From Paraburkholderia sp. BL25I1N1 (lineage in GTDB: Bacteria; Pseudomonadota; Gammaproteobacteria; Burkholderiales; Burkholderiaceae), in NCBI RefSeq assembly GCF_003002025.1, contig NZ_PVZB01000047.1, forward strand, positions 1 to 37,310: a stretch of DNA of 37,310 nt. The letters run 5' to 3'. Position 1 is the first letter of the stretch. Every line of letters begins with the position of its first letter. The notes beneath the pieces are model-generated. The model was not told the origin of the DNA. It searched no databases and worked only from the letters and a program-made list of their open reading frames with translations. The position numbers were made by a program, and so were the translations under genes. Below, piece by piece: positions 33,952 to 37,310 of the stretch.

Positions 33952-34943
33952 AAGGTGGCAGGACCGGCCACCACGTCTATTTCGGCGCCAAACGCTTTCG
34001 CGAATACCTGATCGAGATCGGCGTCTGCCCGGACGACAAGCCTTCGATTGCAGAGATTCGGGAGCCGGCAATCGTAGGTGGTTTCCGGCGATGGTTGCAA
34101 AAGCACCGGGGTGCGAAGGATCCAACCATTCGGCTCTACTGTCGTGATGCCGCAGTGATGCTGAAAGTGCTTGGCGATGACGCCAGCCAGTGGGATCCGA
34201 AGCAGATACGTACGTTCCTGCTGAACAGTGCCTGCAGTTGTGGTGCTGGTACCGCTGAAAAGCGGGTCACTAGCGCGCGAGCCTTCTTACGCTACCTCGG
34301 GGTTCACGATCTGTGTCGGCCGGGTCTCGATCAGGCGGTTCCGTCGTTGGCGCATTGGCGCCTGGCGTCACTGCCAAGGTGTCTGAGCGCTGACGAAGTT
34401 GACCGCCTGATCGCCGCATGCGATGACGACTCACGCAGGCGTCTTCGCGATCGTGCGATCGTCCTCCTGCTTGTGCGACTTGGGGTTCGCGCAGGTGACC
34501 TGGCGAACCTTCGCTTGAGCGATATCGAGTGGGACTCCGGGACGCTACGTGTCTTGGGAAAGGGGCGCTATGAAGTTCGCCTTCCGCTGCCGCAGGATGC
34601 TGGCGAGGCACTTCTGCGGTATCTCGAATCGCGACCTCGGGTTGCCGGCAGCGACCATGTCTTCGTTAGAAACATCGCACCCGTCAAGCCGCATATCTCA
34701 GGCGACGGCATATCTTCGATAGTGAAGCGCGCACTAAAACGGGCCGGGGTGAGTTCGCCCGCCAAAGGTGCACATCTGCTGCGCCACACGGCGGCGACTG
34801 AGATGTTGCGCCACGGGCTTCCCCTCGACCAGGTTGGCCTGATCCTGAGGCATCGCGGCATTGATACCACGGCGTATTACGCCAAGGTCGACGTAGCGCT
34901 GCTCAGCCAAATCGCTCGGCCATGGCCGGAGGTGGCGAAATGA
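33891..34943 (+). pseudogene. ritA: RIT recombinase A (tyrosine recombinase), 5'-truncated
   Basis: Tyrosine recombinases cut and rejoin DNA through a Tyr nucleophile. The catalytic domain is intact: Arg in LLVRLGVRAGDLANL, HLLRHTAATEM (His-x-x-Arg), the second His in LILRHRGIDTT and the nucleophile in AYYAKV. Upstream, FFRHLPTCTCPEVKGG and TGHHVYFGAKRFREYL are N-terminal family text, but homology starts abruptly at the junction near 33889. No ATG or GTG occurs in frame until about 34155. The open frame runs back through the ABC gene in a different frame, an accident of fusion. The N-terminal part is therefore lost with the left end of the element. Confidence 0.8.
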
Positions 34944-35848
34944 TGCCGGCCGTGGAGTCCTATCTTGCCGCGCGGCGTGCCGCCGGATTCAAACTGCTGA
35001 ACGCAGACTACCTGTTGCGCAGTTTCGCGTGCTTTGCTGTCAAACGCGGTGAAATGCACGTTTGCACGCAGACAGCAATCGACTGGGCCGGCGAGGCTGC
35101 GTCGGTGGCCCAGCGTGACGCAAGGCTAAAGACCGTGTGTCGGTTCGCCCGGTACATGCGTATGGAGGATCAAAACCATGAACTACCACCCGCCCGCCAC
35201 TTTGGTTACCGAAAGACGCGTCGCGTTCCGTTCATCTACACCTGCGCTGACATTGAGCGCTTGATAAACACAGCCTTGCAATCGGGCCCTCGGGGCACGT
35301 TGCAACCACAAACGTCTGCGACATTAATTGCCCTGCTGCTAGCCACGGGCATGCGGATCTCGGAGGCCCTGAACCTGCGCCTTGCCGACATGACTTCCGA
35401 AGGACTGCTGATTCGAAAGAGCAAATTCCAGAAGACCCGTCTAGTTCCACTGCACGAGACAGCGGTGGCGGGTTTGCAGAGGTATTTAGCACTGCGGCGA
35501 CGAGCCTGCCCGGGTGATGACCATGTGTTCGTTGATGACGACGGTCACGCGCTCAGATACACGGTTACTTACTGGATGTTCCAGAAGCTGCTGAAGTTTG
35601 CCGGCATCGGCACCACCCACAACGGCCACCGTCCCCGCTTGCATGAGCTCAGACACACGTTCGCCGTCAGGGCACTGGAGGCAAGCCCGGAAGGCCGAGA
35701 CCGGGTCGGGCGGCACATGTTGGCCCTTGCGACCTACATGGGACACGTCAACATCAACGCCACCTATTGGTATCTCGAGGCCACGCCCGCGCTCCTGCGC
35801 GACATTGCTGTCGCCGCAGAGGGGTTTCTCACCGGAGAACAGAAATGA
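34940..35848 (+). CDS. ritB: RIT recombinase B (tyrosine recombinase)
   Basis: This is a 302-residue recombinase whose ATG overlaps the RitA stop (ATGATGA at 34940-34946 region). The N-terminal SAM-like domain includes FARYMRMEDQNHELPPARHF. The catalytic domain has Arg in LLATGMRISEALNLRL, the Lys region SKFQKTRLVPL, LHELRHTFAV (His-x-x-Arg) and YMGHVNINATYWYLE (second His and Tyr). All catalytic residues seem present and the length is normal, so it may be active. It is followed by an ATGA overlap with RitC, which suggests that the three proteins are made together and act as a complex. Confidence 0.92.
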   Translation: MMPAVESYLAARRAAGFKLLNADYLLRSFACFAVKRGEMHVCTQTAIDWAGEAASVAQRDARLKTVCRFARYMRMEDQNHELPPARHFGYRKTRRVPFIYTCADIERLINTALQSGPRGTLQPQTSATLIALLLATGMRISEALNLRLADMTSEGLLIRKSKFQKTRLVPLHETAVAGLQRYLALRRRACPGDDHVFVDDDGHALRYTVTYWMFQKLLKFAGIGTTHNGHRPRLHELRHTFAVRALEASPEGRDRVGRHMLALATYMGHVNINATYWYLEATPALLRDIAVAAEGFLTGEQK

Positions 35849-36834
35849 TGCCGATCGCACCGCACATTGTTGCATTCCTTCGTCAAAACCTTGCCCATGA
35901 GAGAGGCGCCAGCCAACACACCTGCGACTCCTATGCTTGCACCTTCCAGCTTCTGTTCGAGTTCGCCACCAGGCGACTCAAGGTGACGCCCTCGTCGCTA
36001 GCACTGGAGCAGCTCGATGCGAGGCTGATCAGCGACTTCCTGGAATATCTCGAAGACGCGCGCCACAATTCGCCTGAGACGCGTAAGGTCCGGCTGGCTG
36101 CAATCAGGTCATTCTTCCACTTCCTTGAGTATCGCGAGCCCGCGATTCTTGAGCAAGCGCGACGAATCCTGGGCATTCCCTATGAGAAAACCGATTCCCG
36201 TCTGGTGCCATATCTGCTCGAGGATGAGGTTCGGGCTCTGCTCGATGCGCCAGATCCGTCAACGCGCGAGGGTATTCGGGACCGGGCGATGCTGCATCTG
36301 GCCATCTGCGGCGGCCTGCGTGTATCGGAGCTGACGGGATTGCATACCGCCGATGTTGTGCTCCCGTCGTTGAGCATCCGTGTTCACGGCAAGGGCCGGC
36401 GGGAGCGCGCGTTGCCCCTGTGGAAAACGACCGCTAACGCGTTGCGTGCCTGGATGGTGATACGGGGAAGTGTCGCAGTACCGGAATTGTTCGTTAATGC
36501 ACGGGGCGAAGCGATGAGCCGTTGGGGTTTCGCGTATGTCCTTAAATGCCACACTGCGACGGCTAGTCATAAGTGCCCCTCGCTGTCGAAGAAGCAGGTA
36601 TCACCGCACGTCTTGAGGCACACCTGTGCAATGATAGTACTGCGAAGCACTCAGGAAATCCGAAAGATTTCCCTGTGGCTCGGGCACAGCGATCTGGCGA
36701 CCACTGAAATCTACACTCGCGCTGATCCAACTGAGAAGCTCGAAGCCCTCAACGCGATCGTCCCACCGCATTTGCGCAGGGGTTCGTTCCGGCCGTCCGA
36801 TAAGGTAATCGCCATGCTCAGGGCCAAGCTTTAA
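35845..36834 (+). CDS. ritC: RIT recombinase C (tyrosine recombinase)
   Basis: This is a 329-residue recombinase, the third of the trio, with its ATG overlapping the RitB stop. The N-terminal phage-integrase SAM-like domain has HTCDSYACTFQLLFEF. The catalytic domain has Arg in AICGGLRVSELTGL, Lys in VHGKGRRERALPL, VLRHTCAMIVL (His-x-x-Arg) and WLGHSDLATTEIYTRAD (second His, Tyr nucleophile). The length and motifs are complete. The stop at 36834 lies about 80 bases before the right end of the element. The inter-gene overlaps imply balanced expression. Confidence 0.93.
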   Translation: MMPIAPHIVAFLRQNLAHERGASQHTCDSYACTFQLLFEFATRRLKVTPSSLALEQLDARLISDFLEYLEDARHNSPETRKVRLAAIRSFFHFLEYREPAILEQARRILGIPYEKTDSRLVPYLLEDEVRALLDAPDPSTREGIRDRAMLHLAICGGLRVSELTGLHTADVVLPSLSIRVHGKGRRERALPLWKTTANALRAWMVIRGSVAVPELFVNARGEAMSRWGFAYVLKCHTATASHKCPSLSKKQVSPHVLRHTCAMIVLRSTQEIRKISLWLGHSDLATTEIYTRADPTEKLEALNAIVPPHLRRGSFRPSDKVIAMLRAKL

Positions 36835-36887
36835 TGGAGAGCTGAACGGGCGCGGAGTTCACTCCGTGCTCGCTCAGGGGTTGCCTT

Positions 36888-36913
36888 CTCCCCATAGCAA
36901 AACACTTCCCATA
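36888..36913 (-). repeat. Direct repeats TATGGG(A/G)AG at RIT right end
   Basis: On the minus strand TATGGGAAG (36913-36905) and TATGGGGAG (36896-36888) are spaced 17 bases start to start, about 1.6 helical turns. They sit just inside the boundary with the IS91 remnant, the position expected for terminal recombinase-binding sites. A palindrome CGGAGT-TC-ACTCCG lies further in at 36853-36866. No matching copy is seen at the left junction, which fits the loss of that end. Confidence 0.55.
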
Positions 36914-36916
36914 AGG

Positions 36917-37093
36917 CAGGAGTCGTACGCGACCTCGAGGTGGTCGCAGCCGGAACAGCGCAGCACAGCCCGCCCAGCGCCGCGGCGCGGCACTGTTCGA
37001 TGGCCGCATGACCTTCAGCTACCACAGGCTCAGCGACACCGTACGTCGCCATGCCGGGCCCTAGGCGCGGAAGATGTCCGCGACCTCCAGCAT
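36917..37093 (-). pseudogene. IS91-family transposase, N-terminal remnant
   Basis: From the ATG at 37093 the minus strand reads MLEVADIFRA, an amber stop, then GPAW, as in the start of IS91-type (Y2 HUH) transposases, where RRYGPAW is usual. Across two frame changes it continues with LKVM, AAIEQCRAAALGG and then CDHLEVAYDSC, the beginning of the N-terminal zinc-binding region. Similarity stops at AYDSC, exactly where the RIT right end begins, so RIT insertion probably split this gene. The remaining ~90% of the transposase is not in the window. Each call rests on a few short matches but their order is right. Confidence 0.68.
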
Positions 37094-37109
37094 GGGGTAC
37101 TGCGCCGCG

Positions 37110-37310
37110 TTACTCGGAGGGCAGACGCTCCAGTGGACTGATGACCTCGCGCAGCAGGTCGGTGGCCACCTGGACGTAGAGCGCGGTGTTCTCGAGCTTG
37201 GCATGGCCGAGCAGCACCTGGATCACGCGGATGTCCACCTTCTGCTCGAGCAGGTGTGTCGCGAAACTGTGACGCAGGGTGTGCGGGGAGACGCGCTTGT
37301 CGATCTGCGC
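37110..37310 (-). CDS. Tyrosine recombinase/integrase, C-terminal part (partial)
   Basis: The frame enters from the right edge and ends at TAA (37112-37110). The visible 66 residues are the end of a tyrosine recombinase: VSPHTLRHSFATHLLEQ with His-x-x-Arg, VIQVLLGHAKLENTALYVQV with the second His and the Tyr nucleophile, and a short tail ending LERLPSE. An integrase gene directly upstream of the transposase is a known layout of some IS91-family elements, and here the gap to the transposase ATG is only 16 bases. The 5' part lies outside the window. Confidence 0.87.
   Translation of the reverse strand, partial: AQIDKRVSPHTLRHSFATHLLEQKVDIRVIQVLLGHAKLENTALYVQVATDLLREVISPLERLPSE

Larger units (their letters stand above)
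33889..36916 (+). mobile_element. RIT element (recombinase in trio), left end truncated
   Basis: Three tyrosine recombinase genes lie on one strand, each overlapping the next by ATGA (34940-34943 and 35845-35848). That is the hallmark of RIT elements, common in beta-proteobacteria. The right boundary is placed at about 36916, where the IS91 transposase remnant begins; a pair of TATGGG-A/G-AG repeats lies just inside. At the left the first recombinase has lost its start and N-terminus and abuts the ABC transporter gene, so the left terminal repeat is missing. The element is probably immobile in cis, although the second and third recombinases look intact. Confidence 0.82.

Noticed and set aside
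1..37310. CRISPR arrays, tRNA or rRNA genes, toxin-antitoxin pairs, prophage structural genes
   Set aside because: I looked for regular short repeats, cloverleaf-like sequences with CCA ends and typical small paired ORFs and found none that I could support.

Overview
The window is high-GC DNA with the gene content and codon style of a Burkholderiaceae genome, most likely Paraburkholderia or a close relative. This is inferred from protein families, not from a marker gene: no rRNA or tRNA was seen. Many genes overlap by ATGA or TGATG, so most of the window is a few long operons. The flanks and one central stretch are accessory and decaying.

Layout. 1-1470: a 5' piece of a group II intron whose reverse transcriptase is cut off, then DNA with no gene. 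1471-8210 (+): a small lipoprotein, then a translationally coupled caa3-type cytochrome oxidase operon (subunit II with its own haem c, fused subunit I/III, a small membrane protein, CtaG, a tri-haem cytochrome c). Subunit I appears to lack the canonical D-channel Asp and K-channel Lys. 8211-13830: stress-type genes (DUF892, DUF4142, hemerythrin, CinA-like) mixed with broken genes: a frameshifted DUF892 gene, alcohol dehydrogenase pieces in the wrong order, a sorbosone-dehydrogenase scrap and a NUDIX gene with an amber stop. 13831-20076 (-): a five-gene operon (TPP enzyme, enolase-superfamily dehydratase, an internally duplicated membrane protein, gluconate-dehydrogenase subunit 3-like protein, GMC oxidoreductase), probably for oxidation of a sugar or sugar acid. 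20314-23121 (+): an SDR and a GH15 enzyme.

23087-32357 (-): an eight-gene surface-glycan or glycoconjugate operon. It encodes a GT4, a heptose bisphosphate phosphatase-like HAD enzyme, two GT9 heptosyltransferase-like enzymes, a carbamoyltransferase, a GT2, another GT and a UDP-xylose synthase-like SDR. A good sigma-54 promoter match lies about 60 bp upstream of its first gene. No flippase, polymerase or exporter is present.

32797-37310: an ABC transporter broken at both ends abuts a tri-recombinase (RIT) element with three overlapping tyrosine recombinases, the first of which lacks its N-terminus. The right end of the RIT element abuts the remnant of an IS91-family transposase, preceded on the minus strand by a partial integrase. 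The left part of the RIT element, the rest of the IS91 gene and the ATPase half of the ABC transporter seem to have been lost in one deletion or recombination.

The most interesting points are the oxidase without recognisable proton-channel residues, the duplicated His-containing membrane protein sitting where a cytochrome subunit would be expected in the GMC operon, and the sigma-54-linked carbamoyl/heptosyl glycan operon. All family assignments were made by eye, without database searches.
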